The notes below the pieces were generated by a model. It made no database searches and was not told where the DNA came from. It saw only the letters and a list, made by a program, of their open reading frames with translations. A program made the translations under genes and the position numbers. DNA of 64,000 nucleotides from Pseudomonas bananamidigenes (lineage in GTDB: Bacteria > Pseudomonadota > Gammaproteobacteria > Pseudomonadales > Pseudomonadaceae): assembly GCF_001679645.1 (NCBI RefSeq), contig NZ_LRUN01000040.1, forward strand, positions 1 through 64,000, written 5' to 3'. How positions within the stretch are numbered: the stretch's first letter is position 1; each line of letters begins with the position of its first letter. This document shows positions 28,583 through 38,089 of this stretch, piece by piece.

Positions 28583-29449
28583 TCAACGTTTCTGGGTCAG
28601 GGCGCGGCGTTCGAATTCGACGATGCGCTGACGGTAGTGTTCGATGGTTTGCGCGGTCAGGACGCTGCGCTGGTCATCTTTCAATTCGCCATTCAGTTCC
28701 TGGGACAGCTTGCGGGCTGCCGCCACCATCACGTCGAACGCCTGCTTCGGATGACGCGGGCCTGGCAGGCCGAGGAAGAAGCTCACCGCCGGCGTGCTGA
28801 AATGGTCGATGTCGTCCAGATCGAAGATGCCCGGCTTGACCGCGTTGGCCATGGAGAACAGCACTTCGCCGTTGCCGGCCATGCTTTCGTGACGGTGGAA
28901 AATGTCCATCTCGCCAAAACGCAGACCGCTTTCCAGAATGTTCTGCAACAGTGCCGGGCCTTTGAAGCCAGCCGGATCGCGGCAGATCACACTGATCACC
29001 AGAACTTCTTCGGCCTGTGGCTGATCCTTGTCGGCAACGGCCGGCGACGATTTGGCGACAGGCTCGACGAAATCTTCGTCACGACTGCTGAAGCTCGGGC
29101 CGCCATCCAGGTCCAGATCAAGGTTCAAATCACCCTGGGCCGGACCGCCGCTGGAACGTTTGCTGCGCCTGGAGCCGGATTCGCGAGGCTCGCGCGGTTC
29201 GCGGGCCGGCATGCTCACCGATGGCAGGTCGTGTTCGTCCAGTTGTGGCTCTTTATGGGTATCCAGTACGCGGGCCGGGCCCAACAACTCGGCGCTGGTG
29301 TCCTCGTCCGGCAGGTTGGACAGACTTCGGTCAAGACGGAATTTCAGTTTTCCCTTGCCGCCGCGCATACGGCGCCAGCCATCGAAAAGAATACCGGCTA
29401 TCACAATGATGCCGATGACGATCAGCCACTCGCGCAGACCGATTTCCAT
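28583..29449 (-). CDS. zipA: Cell division protein ZipA
   Basis: Division protein of 288 residues that anchors FtsZ to the inner membrane. It has an N-terminal membrane helix ([18 protein letters not shown]), a basic patch ([13 protein letters not shown]), an Arg/Pro/Glu-rich unstructured linker (about 45-140) and a C-terminal FtsZ-binding domain (about 145-280) with [20 protein letters not shown]. The gene order smc-zipA-ligA is the standard pseudomonad one. Confidence 0.95.
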   Translation of the reverse strand: MEIGLREWLIVIGIIVIAGILFDGWRRMRGGKGKLKFRLDRSLSNLPDEDTSAELLGPARVLDTHKEPQLDEHDLPSVSMPAREPREPRESGSRRSKRSSGGPAQGDLNLDLDLDGGPSFSSRDEDFVEPVAKSSPAVADKDQPQAEEVLVISVICRDPAGFKGPALLQNILESGLRFGEMDIFHRHESMAGNGEVLFSMANAVKPGIFDLDDIDHFSTPAVSFFLGLPGPRHPKQAFDVMVAAARKLSQELNGELKDDQRSVLTAQTIEHYRQRIVEFERRALTQKR

Positions 29450-29707
29450 GTAATCCCGTGCCTCTATGAAAAATGCTGAAAAATAAGGGGTTTACATTGT
29501 GCAAACCGCTTTAAAACGTGGCGCCAACTCTATGTTCTGACAGGCGTTTTGCCCACGTATACGAAAAATTGACATTAAACTAGCACGACCAAAGACAACT
29601 TTACACCGTCTGTCTCATTGGCTTGCGCGATTATGTCGATTGGCCAGCAAGTCGAAGCCGGTAAATATGTCCTACAGACTGCAAATACCTTTTCCGACAG
29701 CGCCGGC

Positions 29708-32700
29708 TCAGGCATCCACCATCGCCATCGCCTCCTCGACATCCACGGCCACCAGTCGCGAACACCCCGGTTCGTGCATCGTCACGCCCATCAACTGGTC
29801 GGCCATTTCCATGGCGATCTTGTTGTGGGTGATATAGATGAACTGCACGGACTGCGACATCTCTTTGACCAATCGTGCGTAGCGTCCAACGTTAGCGTCA
29901 TCCAGTGGTGCGTCAACCTCATCGAGCATGCAGAACGGCGCCGGATTCAACTTGAAGATCGCAAAAACCAGTGCCAGCGCGGTCAGGGCCTTTTCGCCGC
30001 CGGAAAGCAAATGGATGGTGCTGTTCTTCTTTCCGGGCGGTTGCGCCATGATCGTCACCCCTGTATCGAGTAGATCTTCGCCCGTCAGTTCCAAATACGC
30101 GCGTCCGCCACCGAAAACTTTCGGGAAAAGCGCCTGTAAACCGCCATTGATCTGATCAAAGGTATCTTTGAAACGATTGCGGGTTTCCTTGTCGATCTTG
30201 CGGATGACGTTCTCGAGTGTCTCGAGGGCCTCCACCAGGTCGGCGTCCTGAGCATCCAGATAACGTTTACGCTCTGATTGTTGCGTGTATTCATCGATCG
30301 CCGCGAGGTTGATCGCGCCCAGGCGCTGAATGCGTGCGGCGATGCGTTCCAGTTCTTCTTCGGCCTCCTTCTCACTGGCCTCGGCGCTCAAGGTTTCGAG
30401 CACGCCGTGCAAATCGTAGCCGTCTTCCAACAGTTGATCCTGCAGCGCCTTGCGGCGCACGGTCAGGGCTTGCCACTCCATGCGTTGCTGTTCCAGCTGG
30501 CCACGGATCAATTGCGATTGCTGCTCGGCCTGGCTGCGGCGTTTTTCCGCGTCGCGCAGTTCGCGGTCAGCGTCTTCCAGGGCAATCTGGGCGGTCTTGA
30601 GTTCATCGTCGACGCTCATGCGTTTCTCAAGCAACTCTTCGAGCTTGAGGCGCAGCTCTTCCAGCGGCGCCTCGCCCTCCTCCAGATTCAGGCTGAGCTG
30701 TTCACGTTTTTCAGTCAGGCGCTCGGCCTGCATTTCCAGACGCTCCAGCGCCTGACGTGTCGAATCGTGCTGCGCACGCAACGAGCCGAGCCGCACGGCC
30801 AATTGATGGGCATGATCCTTGTGCTGGCGCGCTTCCTGACGCACCCGGTCGAGGCGTTCGCGCAGACTGTCACGCTGGGCCAGCAGCAACTCGCGTTGTT
30901 CGGTGTCGAGGGCCATGGCGTCGAGAGCGTCCTGCAACTGGATCCGCGCTTCGCCGATGTTTTCGTGTTCCAGTTCGCGCTGCTCGGCGAGCTCGACCAG
31001 TTCTTCGTCAAGACGGGTGCGACGCAGGTTCAGTTGCTCGGCCTTGGCTTTGCCGGCGGAGAGCTGGGCTTTCAATTCACCTTGCTGACGGGCCTCGTCC
31101 TGCAACAGACGACGCAGATGTTCGCGGCCGTTTTCCTGCTGACGCTGTTGCGCGCGCAAGGTTTGCAAACGGGTTTCCATGGCCTCGACCGTGGCTTCGC
31201 GTTCTTCGCGTTCCAGATGCAGCGCTTCGATTTCCTGACCACGGGCAAGCATGCCGCTTTCGGCTTCGCTGGCACGGCGCACCCGCAGAAAATGCCGACC
31301 GACCCAGTAGCCGTCGCGACTGATCAGGCTCTGACCCGCAGCCAGTTGGCCGCGCAAAGCCAGTGCCTGCTCAAGGCTGTCGACCGGTTTGACCTGACCC
31401 AGCCATGGCGACAGATCAACCTGCGCCTCGACCTTGTCCAGCAGGCTGCCGGCCACGCGCACGCCGTCATTGCCGGGGCTGAGCAAACGCAGATCACCCT
31501 GGGCAAAACCGGACAAATCGAAACCAGCGAAGTCATCCACCAACACCGCTTGCAGGTCGGCGCCCAGCACGGTTTCCACCGCCAGCTCCCAACCGGCCTC
31601 GACCTTCAGGCCTTCGGCCAGGCGCGGGCGTTCGGCGAGGTTGTGTTCCTTCAACCATTCGGCAGTGCCGGTGCCCGGATCGAGCGCGGCCTGTTGCAAG
31701 GCTTCGAGGGACGCGAGGCGACCGTTGAGGCGCTGCAGATCGCCCTGCGCCTGTTGTTGTGCGGTCAACGCCTGCTGCAACTCCTGGCGCAGCTGCTCAA
31801 GCTTTTCGACCTGAGCCTCTTCACTGGTCTGCAAGTCTTCGAGAGTGGCTTCGGACTCGGCGAGTTGTTCGCTGAGTTCCATCATCGCCGCGTCTTCCGG
31901 GTCGGCCGACAGCAACGCCCGCTCTTCAGCCAGACGCTTTTGTCGATCGGCCAGACGTTCCAGGCTGGTTTCCAGCTGTTGAATGCGTGACTGCTGCACT
32001 TCAGCCTGGCGGCGCGGTTCGGCGGCGGTCAGGTTGAAGGCGTCCCACTGTTCCTGCCAGCCATGCATGACGGATTCGGAATCTTCCAGCGCCGCGGCGG
32101 CCTCCTCGGCAGCAGCATTGGTGACTTCCTGCTCGGGGGTCAGCTGATCGAGTTCTTCACCGAGGGTCAGCAGCAGCGTGCGGTCGTGCTCCAGGTGCGA
32201 TTCGGTTTCGAGGCGCGCACGTTCGGCTTCCTTCAGGTCGTCCTGCAATTGGCGCAGGCGCTGCTGGCCGTGCTGGATGCTTTGTTCGACCCGGGCAATG
32301 TCGCCACCGACCGAATAGAAGCGCCCCTGCACCAGATTGAAGCGCTCGGACAGGTCATGGTGACCGTCGCGCAGGCGTTCGATGGCCGCGTCGGCGTTGC
32401 GTTGCTCGGCGACCAGCGCTTCGAAGCTGATTTCCTGGTTGCCGATGATCGATTCGCGCTGGCCGACCTGATCGTTCAGATCCTGCCAGCGCAGGGCCGA
32501 CAGTTGCGCCTTGAGCTGGCGCTCTTCGGCCTTGAATTCCTGATACTTCCTGGCCGCCTCGGCCTGGCGGTGCAAGCGTTCGAGCTGGCGCTCGAGTTCT
32601 TCACGCAGGTCGGTCAGACGGGCAAGGTTTTCGTGGGTGCGGCGGATGCGGTTTTCCGTTTCGCGCCGGCGCTCCTTGTACTTGGAGATGCCGGCGGCTT

Positions 32701-33196
32701 CTTCGATGAAATTGCGCAGGTCTTCCGGCTTGGATTCGATGAGCTTGGAGATCATCCCCTGCTCGATGATCGAGTAGCTGCGCGGACCGAGGCCGGTGCC
32801 GAGGAAAATGTCGGTGATGTCGCGACGACGGCATTTGGCGCCGTTGAGGTAATAGGTCGTCTGGCTGTCGCGCGTCACTTTGCGTCGGATCGAAATTTCC
32901 GCGTATGCCGCCCACTCGCCCAGCAGCGTGCCGTCGGAGTTGTCGAACACCAGCTCGATGCTTGCCTGGCTCACCGGTTTGCGGCTGGTCGAGCCATTGA
33001 AGATGACGTCGGTCATCGACTCGCCGCGCAGGTTTTTGGCCGAACTTTCGCCCATCACCCAGCGTACGGCGTCGATGATGTTCGACTTGCCGCAACCGTT
33101 CGGCCCGACGACCGCCGCCATGTTGCTGGGGAAGTTCACCGTGGTCGGGTCGACGAAGGATTTGAACCCCGCCAGTTTGATGCACTTGAGGCGCAA
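29708..33196 (-). CDS. smc: Chromosome segregation SMC ATPase
   Basis: Condensin ATPase of 1162 residues. The Walker A GPNGCGKSNII is near residue 32-42; two long coiled coils rich in Glu, Gln, Leu and Arg flank a hinge (about 510-650); the C-terminal head has the signature LLSGGEKALTALAL and Walker B FCMLDEVDAP. The start is a TTG at 33196, two bases after the stop of the GntR gene, with no better start nearby because MRLKCIKLAGFKSF is the conserved N-terminus. Tight linkage suggests translational coupling to the regulator gene. Confidence 0.96.
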   Translation of the reverse strand: MRLKCIKLAGFKSFVDPTTVNFPSNMAAVVGPNGCGKSNIIDAVRWVMGESSAKNLRGESMTDVIFNGSTSRKPVSQASIELVFDNSDGTLLGEWAAYAEISIRRKVTRDSQTTYYLNGAKCRRRDITDIFLGTGLGPRSYSIIEQGMISKLIESKPEDLRNFIEEAAGISKYKERRRETENRIRRTHENLARLTDLREELERQLERLHRQAEAARKYQEFKAEERQLKAQLSALRWQDLNDQVGQRESIIGNQEISFEALVAEQRNADAAIERLRDGHHDLSERFNLVQGRFYSVGGDIARVEQSIQHGQQRLRQLQDDLKEAERARLETESHLEHDRTLLLTLGEELDQLTPEQEVTNAAAEEAAAALEDSESVMHGWQEQWDAFNLTAAEPRRQAEVQQSRIQQLETSLERLADRQKRLAEERALLSADPEDAAMMELSEQLAESEATLEDLQTSEEAQVEKLEQLRQELQQALTAQQQAQGDLQRLNGRLASLEALQQAALDPGTGTAEWLKEHNLAERPRLAEGLKVEAGWELAVETVLGADLQAVLVDDFAGFDLSGFAQGDLRLLSPGNDGVRVAGSLLDKVEAQVDLSPWLGQVKPVDSLEQALALRGQLAAGQSLISRDGYWVGRHFLRVRRASEAESGMLARGQEIEALHLEREEREATVEAMETRLQTLRAQQRQQENGREHLRRLLQDEARQQGELKAQLSAGKAKAEQLNLRRTRLDEELVELAEQRELEHENIGEARIQLQDALDAMALDTEQRELLLAQRDSLRERLDRVRQEARQHKDHAHQLAVRLGSLRAQHDSTRQALERLEMQAERLTEKREQLSLNLEEGEAPLEELRLKLEELLEKRMSVDDELKTAQIALEDADRELRDAEKRRSQAEQQSQLIRGQLEQQRMEWQALTVRRKALQDQLLEDGYDLHGVLETLSAEASEKEAEEELERIAARIQRLGAINLAAIDEYTQQSERKRYLDAQDADLVEALETLENVIRKIDKETRNRFKDTFDQINGGLQALFPKVFGGGRAYLELTGEDLLDTGVTIMAQPPGKKNSTIHLLSGGEKALTALALVFAIFKLNPAPFCMLDEVDAPLDDANVGRYARLVKEMSQSVQFIYITHNKIAMEMADQLMGVTMHEPGCSRLVAVDVEEAMAMVDA

Positions 33197-33198
33197 GG

Positions 33199-33858
33199 TC
33201 AGGCAACCGTCAGGGCGGACACCACCAGATCGCAGCTGCGCTGGGCGTAAGCCGTCAGCACGATGCGGATCTGCGGCAGGTCACGGGCGAGGACGGCGGC
33301 CAGCAAGCGCTCGAACAGCTCGAGGAACTCGCTCATCTCGGCCTTGCGCTGTTCCAGCGCGAGGAAGTACGCACGGCTCATGGCCGGCTGCAGGTTCTCG
33401 ACGGTTTCCTGCAGGTACGGGTTGTTGGCGAACGGATACGCGGCGCGCATCACGTTGAAGCTGTCATCGACAAAGGTGCGGATGTCCTGACGCTCGTAGC
33501 TGGCAGTCAGGCGCTGCTGGATCTGTACGAACGGCGCCATGTCGGCCTGGACCTGCCAGCCGTTGGCCACTGCGTTGCCGAGCAGGATGTACAGCTCGCT
33601 CATCAACGTGCACAGGCTCTGCACCTTGTGCGCCGTCAGTTCGGTGACGTGGGCGCCGCGGCGCGGCAGGATCGCGATCAGATGACGGCGTTCGAGGATC
33701 AGCAAGGCTTCGCGCACCGAGCCGCGGCTGACGTTCAGCGCCAGCGTGACCTTCTGTTCCTGGATGCGCTCTCCCGGCTTCATTTCGCCGCGAATGATCC
33801 GTTCGGCGAGGTGGTGAGCGATTTGCTCGGCGAGGCTGTCCGGCGCCTTGAACGTCAT
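33199..33858 (-). CDS. GntR-family transcriptional regulator next to xdhABC
   Basis: A 219-residue regulator with an N-terminal winged HTH (LAEQIAHHLAERIIRGEMKPGERIQE, then NVSRGSVREALLILERRHLI) and a helical FCD-like ligand domain. It is divergent from xdhA over a 266-base region that holds two TGAC-N6-GTCA palindromes, so it is a good candidate for the xanthine-dehydrogenase regulator; the ligand, perhaps a purine or urate, is inferred. Downstream, smc starts two bases after its stop, which ties a catabolic regulator to an essential gene. Confidence 0.88.
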   Translation of the reverse strand: MTFKAPDSLAEQIAHHLAERIIRGEMKPGERIQEQKVTLALNVSRGSVREALLILERRHLIAILPRRGAHVTELTAHKVQSLCTLMSELYILLGNAVANGWQVQADMAPFVQIQQRLTASYERQDIRTFVDDSFNVMRAAYPFANNPYLQETVENLQPAMSRAYFLALEQRKAEMSEFLELFERLLAAVLARDLPQIRIVLTAYAQRSCDLVVSALTVA

Positions 33859-34029
33859 GGTTGTCCTTCAAACTCTTCGATCTGCACAAGCGGCGCAGTG
33901 TAGCGCAATGCGCGGTCATGGCGGAGTGCCCGCACAGCGGTTTTTGGCACGAATCCCGCAAAAAAGCGCTTGATCCAATGAGGGTCAATACTGAAGAGAG
34001 CGGTTGTAAAGCGACAAAACGGCTTTTCC

Positions 34030-34066
34030 TGACCTTTAAGTCAGAAAACCATTGACCGAAAAGTCA
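34030..34066. promoter_or_regulatory. Tandem TGAC-N6-GTCA palindromes before xdhA
   Basis: TGACCTTTAAGTCA (34030-34043) and TGACCGAAAAGTCA (34053-34066) share TGAC-N6-GTCA and lie 23 bases apart centre to centre, on about the same helix face. The first is extended by TTTTC on the left and GAAAA on the right (34024-34048). Placed about 60-95 bases before the xdhA start, they are candidate operators for the divergent GntR regulator. Confidence 0.6.
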
Positions 34067-34124
34067 GACCTGCTAAATTCGGCTCAAGTCGCTTAACAAC
34101 AATAATGAGTCTGCGAGGCCTTCC

Positions 34125-35579
34125 GTGATCCAGTTTTTACTCAACCAGGAACTCCGTAGCGAGCACGCCCTGGACCCGAACCTGACTGTGCTCAACTACC
34201 TGCGTGAACACGTGGGCAAACCCGGCACCAAAGAAGGCTGCGCCAGTGGAGACTGCGGCGCCTGTACGGTGGTGGTCGGCGAGTTGCAGACGGATGACGA
34301 GGGCCGCGAGCACATTCGCTACCGCAGCCTCAACTCCTGCCTGACGTTCGTTTCGTCGCTGCACGGCAAGCAACTGATCAGCGTCGAAGACCTCAAGCAC
34401 AAGGGCGAATTGCACAGCGTGCAGAAAGCCATGGTCGAGTGCCACGGCTCGCAGTGCGGTTTCTGCACCCCCGGCTTCGTGATGTCGCTGTTCGCCCTGC
34501 AAAAGAACAGCGATGCACCGGATCATGCCAAGGCCCACGAAGCGCTGGCCGGCAACCTTTGCCGCTGCACCGGCTACCGGCCGATCCTGGCCGCCGCCGA
34601 ACAAGCCTGCTGCGGCAAGCAACCGGACCAGTTCGACGCCCGGGAAGCAGAAACCATCGCTCGCCTCAAAGCCATTGCCCCGACCGATATCGGCGAACTC
34701 AACAGCGGCGACAAACGCTGCCTGGTGCCGCTGACCGTGGCCGATCTGGCCGACCTCTACGACGCCTACCCACAGGCCCGGTTGCTGGCCGGCGGCACCG
34801 ATCTGGCGCTGGAAGTCACGCAGTTCCACCGCACCCTGCCGGTGATGATCTACGTCGGCAATGTCGCCGAAATGAAGCGCATCGAGCGTTTTGATGATCG
34901 CCTCGAAATCGGCGCCGCCACCGCCCTCTCCGACTGCTATGAAGCGTTGAATGCCGAATACCCGGACTTTGGTGAACTGCTGCATCGCTTCGCCTCGCTG
35001 CAGATCCGCAACCAGGGCACCCTGGGCGGCAACATCGGCAACGCCTCGCCGATCGGTGACTCGCCGCCCCTGCTGATCGCCCTCGGCGCGCAGATCGTGC
35101 TGTGCAAGGGCGAAACCCGCCGTACGTTGAACCTGGAAGATTACTTCATCGATTACCGGGTCACCGCACGCCAGGAAAGCGAGTTCATCGAGAAAATCAT
35201 CGTCCCTCGCGCCACCGCCGAGCAGCGCTTTCGCGCCTACAAAGTCTCCAAGCGTCTGGACGACGACATCTCTGCCGTCTGCGCCGCGTTCAACCTGCGC
35301 GTCGAGAACGGCGTGATCACAGACGCCCGTGTCGCCTTCGGCGGCATGGCCGCGATCCCGAAACGCGCCGCCCATTGCGAAGCCGTGCTGCTCGGTCAGC
35401 CGTTCAACAACGCCGTTATCGAACGTGCCTGCACCGCGCTCGGCGAGGACTTCACCCCGCTCTCGGACTTCCGCGCCAGCAAGGAATACCGCCTGCTCAG
35501 CGCGCAGAACCTGCTGCGCAAATACTTCATCGAACTGCAAACACCGCACATCGAGACTCGGGTGACCGCTTATGTCTAA
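34125..35579 (+). CDS. xdhA: Xanthine dehydrogenase small subunit (2Fe-2S/FAD)
   Basis: Electron-transfer subunit of 484 residues of the molybdenum enzyme that oxidises hypoxanthine and xanthine to urate. The N-terminal ferredoxin domain has GCASGDCGACTVV, the second [2Fe-2S] domain has SQCGFCTPGFVMSL and GNLCRCTGYRPIL, and the FAD domain (about 190-360) has LLAGGTDLALEV and GTLGGNIGNASPIGDSPP, with a C-terminal CO-dehydrogenase flavoprotein domain. It uses a GTG start with GAGG upstream. It overlaps xdhB by 8 bases. Confidence 0.97.
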   Translation: MIQFLLNQELRSEHALDPNLTVLNYLREHVGKPGTKEGCASGDCGACTVVVGELQTDDEGREHIRYRSLNSCLTFVSSLHGKQLISVEDLKHKGELHSVQKAMVECHGSQCGFCTPGFVMSLFALQKNSDAPDHAKAHEALAGNLCRCTGYRPILAAAEQACCGKQPDQFDAREAETIARLKAIAPTDIGELNSGDKRCLVPLTVADLADLYDAYPQARLLAGGTDLALEVTQFHRTLPVMIYVGNVAEMKRIERFDDRLEIGAATALSDCYEALNAEYPDFGELLHRFASLQIRNQGTLGGNIGNASPIGDSPPLLIALGAQIVLCKGETRRTLNLEDYFIDYRVTARQESEFIEKIIVPRATAEQRFRAYKVSKRLDDDISAVCAAFNLRVENGVITDARVAFGGMAAIPKRAAHCEAVLLGQPFNNAVIERACTALGEDFTPLSDFRASKEYRLLSAQNLLRKYFIELQTPHIETRVTAYV

Positions 35580-37971
35580 CCATCACGGCGTAGAGAAAAC
35601 ACAAGCTGAACTGGCTGAATTGTTCGCCAGGGACCTGACCACCGGTGTCGGCCGTAGCGTCAAGCACGACAGCGCCGCCAAGCATGTGTCCGGTGAAGCG
35701 CAGTACATCGATGACCGCCTGGAATTCCCGAATCAGCTGCACGTTTACGCACGGCTGTCGGATCGCGCCCACGCGAAAATCATCAGCATCGACACCAGAC
35801 CCTGCTACGCCTTCGAAGGCGTGCGCATCGCCATCACCCACGAAGACGTGCCAGGCCTGAAAGACATCGGCCCGCTGCTGCCGGGCGATCCGCTGCTGGC
35901 CATCGATGACGTGCAATTCGTCGGTCAGCCGGTACTGGCCGTGGCGGCCAGGGATCTGGAAACCGCCCGCAAGGCCGCCATGGCCGCGATCATCGAATAC
36001 GAAGACCTGGAACCGGTGCTGGACGTGGTCGAAGCCCTGCGCAAGCGCCACTTCGTGCTTGAAAGCCATACCCATCAGCGTGGCGACTCGGCCAATGCGC
36101 TGGCTACGGCTGAACATCGTCTGCAAGGCACGCTGCACATCGGCGGACAGGAACACTTCTACCTGGAGACACAGATTTCCTCGGTGATGCCGACCGAAGA
36201 CGGCGGCATGATCGTCTACTGCTCGACCCAGAACCCCACCGAAGTGCAGAAACTGGTGGCCGAAGTCCTCGACGTTTCGATGAACAAGATCGTCGTCGAC
36301 ATGCGCCGCATGGGCGGTGGTTTCGGCGGCAAGGAAACCCAGGCCGCGAGCCCGGCGTGCCTGTGCGCCGTGGTCGCGCACCTCACCGGCCAGCCGACCA
36401 AGATGCGTCTGCCACGGGTCGAAGACATGCTGATGACCGGCAAGCGTCACCCGTTCTATGTCGAGTACGACGTCGGCTTCGACAGCACCGGGCGCCTGCA
36501 CGGGATTGCGATGGACCTGGCCGGCAACTGCGGCTGCTCGCCGGACCTTTCGGCTTCTATCGTCGACCGGGCGATGTTCCACTCGGACAACTCGTACTAC
36601 CTCGGCGACGCCACTATCAACGGTCACCGCTGCAAGACCAACACCGCGTCGAACACCGCGTACCGTGGTTTCGGCGGCCCGCAAGGGATGGTCGCGATCG
36701 AAGAAGTGATGGATGCGATTGCCCGCCATCTGTCTCTTGATCCGCTGGCCGTGCGCAAGGTCAACTACTACGGCAAGACCGAGCGCAACGTCACCCATTA
36801 CTACCAGACCGTCGAGCACAACATGCTCGAGGAAATGACCGCCGAGCTCGAAGAAAGCAGCCAGTACGCCGAGCGCCGCGAAGCGATCCGTCGCTACAAC
36901 GCCAACAGCCCGATCCTGAAAAAGGGCCTGGCGCTGACCCCGGTGAAGTTCGGCATTTCCTTCACCGCCAGCTTCCTCAACCAGGCAGGCGCCCTGGTGC
37001 ACGTCTACACCGACGGCAGCATCCATCTGAACCACGGCGGCACGGAAATGGGTCAGGGCCTGAACACCAAAGTCGCGCAGGTCGTCGCCGAAGTGTTCCA
37101 GGTGGAAATGGACCGTGTGCAAATCACCGCGACCAACACCGACAAGGTGCCGAATACCTCGCCAACCGCGGCGTCCAGCGGTGCCGACCTCAACGGCAAG
37201 GCCGCGCAGAACGCAGCGGAAACCATCAAGAAACGTCTGATCGAATTCGCCGCGCGGCACTACAAGGTCAGTGAAGAAGACGTGGAGTTCCACAATGGTC
37301 ATGTCCGCGTTCGCGACCACATCATGACCTTCGAAGCGCTGATCCAGCTGGCGTATTTCAATCAGGTCTCGCTGTCGAGCACCGGGTTCTACAAGACCCC
37401 GAAAATCTACTACGACCGCAGCCAGGCCCGTGGCCGGCCGTTCTACTACTTTGCCTTCGGTGCGGCGTGTTGCGAAGTGATCGTCGACACCCTGACCGGC
37501 GAGTACAAGATGCTGCGCACCGACATCCTGCACGACGTCGGCGCCTCGCTGAACCCGGCCATCGATATCGGCCAGGTCGAGGGCGGCTTCGTCCAGGGCA
37601 TGGGCTGGCTGACCATGGAAGAACTGGTCTGGAACAACAAGGGCAAGCTGATGACCAACGGCCCGGCCAGCTACAAGATCCCGGCCGTGGCGGACATGCC
37701 GCTGGATTTGCGGGTGAAGCTGGTGGAAAACCGCAAGAACCCGGAAGACACGGTGTTCCACTCCAAGGCTGTGGGTGAGCCACCGTTCATGCTCGGCATC
37801 GCCGCGTGGTGCGCGATCAAGGATGCGGTGGCCAGCCTCGGCGACTACAGGCACCAACCGAAGATCGACGCCCCGGCGACCCCGGAGCGGGTGCTGTGGG
37901 GTTGCGAGCAGATGCGTCAGCTCAAGGCGGTGAAAGCCGTCGAAGCTGAAACCGAGCTGGCTCCGCTTTAA
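35572..37971 (+). CDS. xdhB: Xanthine dehydrogenase molybdopterin-binding subunit
   Basis: Catalytic subunit of 799 residues that binds the molybdenum cofactor. Visible motifs are MGGGFGGKETQA, YRGFGGPQGM, GGTEMGQGLNTK and the late GEPPFMLGIA, whose Glu is the proposed base. The N-terminal part (residues 15-130) is the usual aldehyde-oxidase/xanthine-dehydrogenase a/b hammerhead domain. The ATG lies inside the end of xdhA. A REPIN separates it from xdhC. Confidence 0.97.
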   Translation: MSNHHGVEKTQAELAELFARDLTTGVGRSVKHDSAAKHVSGEAQYIDDRLEFPNQLHVYARLSDRAHAKIISIDTRPCYAFEGVRIAITHEDVPGLKDIGPLLPGDPLLAIDDVQFVGQPVLAVAARDLETARKAAMAAIIEYEDLEPVLDVVEALRKRHFVLESHTHQRGDSANALATAEHRLQGTLHIGGQEHFYLETQISSVMPTEDGGMIVYCSTQNPTEVQKLVAEVLDVSMNKIVVDMRRMGGGFGGKETQAASPACLCAVVAHLTGQPTKMRLPRVEDMLMTGKRHPFYVEYDVGFDSTGRLHGIAMDLAGNCGCSPDLSASIVDRAMFHSDNSYYLGDATINGHRCKTNTASNTAYRGFGGPQGMVAIEEVMDAIARHLSLDPLAVRKVNYYGKTERNVTHYYQTVEHNMLEEMTAELEESSQYAERREAIRRYNANSPILKKGLALTPVKFGISFTASFLNQAGALVHVYTDGSIHLNHGGTEMGQGLNTKVAQVVAEVFQVEMDRVQITATNTDKVPNTSPTAASSGADLNGKAAQNAAETIKKRLIEFAARHYKVSEEDVEFHNGHVRVRDHIMTFEALIQLAYFNQVSLSSTGFYKTPKIYYDRSQARGRPFYYFAFGAACCEVIVDTLTGEYKMLRTDILHDVGASLNPAIDIGQVEGGFVQGMGWLTMEELVWNNKGKLMTNGPASYKIPAVADMPLDLRVKLVENRKNPEDTVFHSKAVGEPPFMLGIAAWCAIKDAVASLGDYRHQPKIDAPATPERVLWGCEQMRQLKAVKAVEAETELAPL

Positions 37972-37987
37972 GGACCGAGGCGCGGCC

Positions 37988-38052
37988 ATCGCGAGCAGGC
38001 TCGCTCCCACATTTGGAATGCATTTCCCTGTGGGAGCGAGCCTGCTCGCGAA
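37988..38052. repeat. REPIN between xdhB and xdhC
   Basis: Inverted arms ATCGCGAGCAGGCTCGCTCC (from 37988) and GGAGCGAGCCTGCTCGCGA (ending about 38051) enclose about 17 bases. It occupies most of the 118-base gap inside the xdh operon and may modulate message stability. Confidence 0.87.
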
Positions 38053-38089
38053 GAGGCCCGAACAGACAACGATGTTGTAGGGGTGAACT

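Noticed and set aside
30160-30175. TTGATCTGATCAA inside smc as an Anr box
   Set aside because: The spacer is 3 bases rather than 4 and the site lies deep in a coding region with no promoter context.
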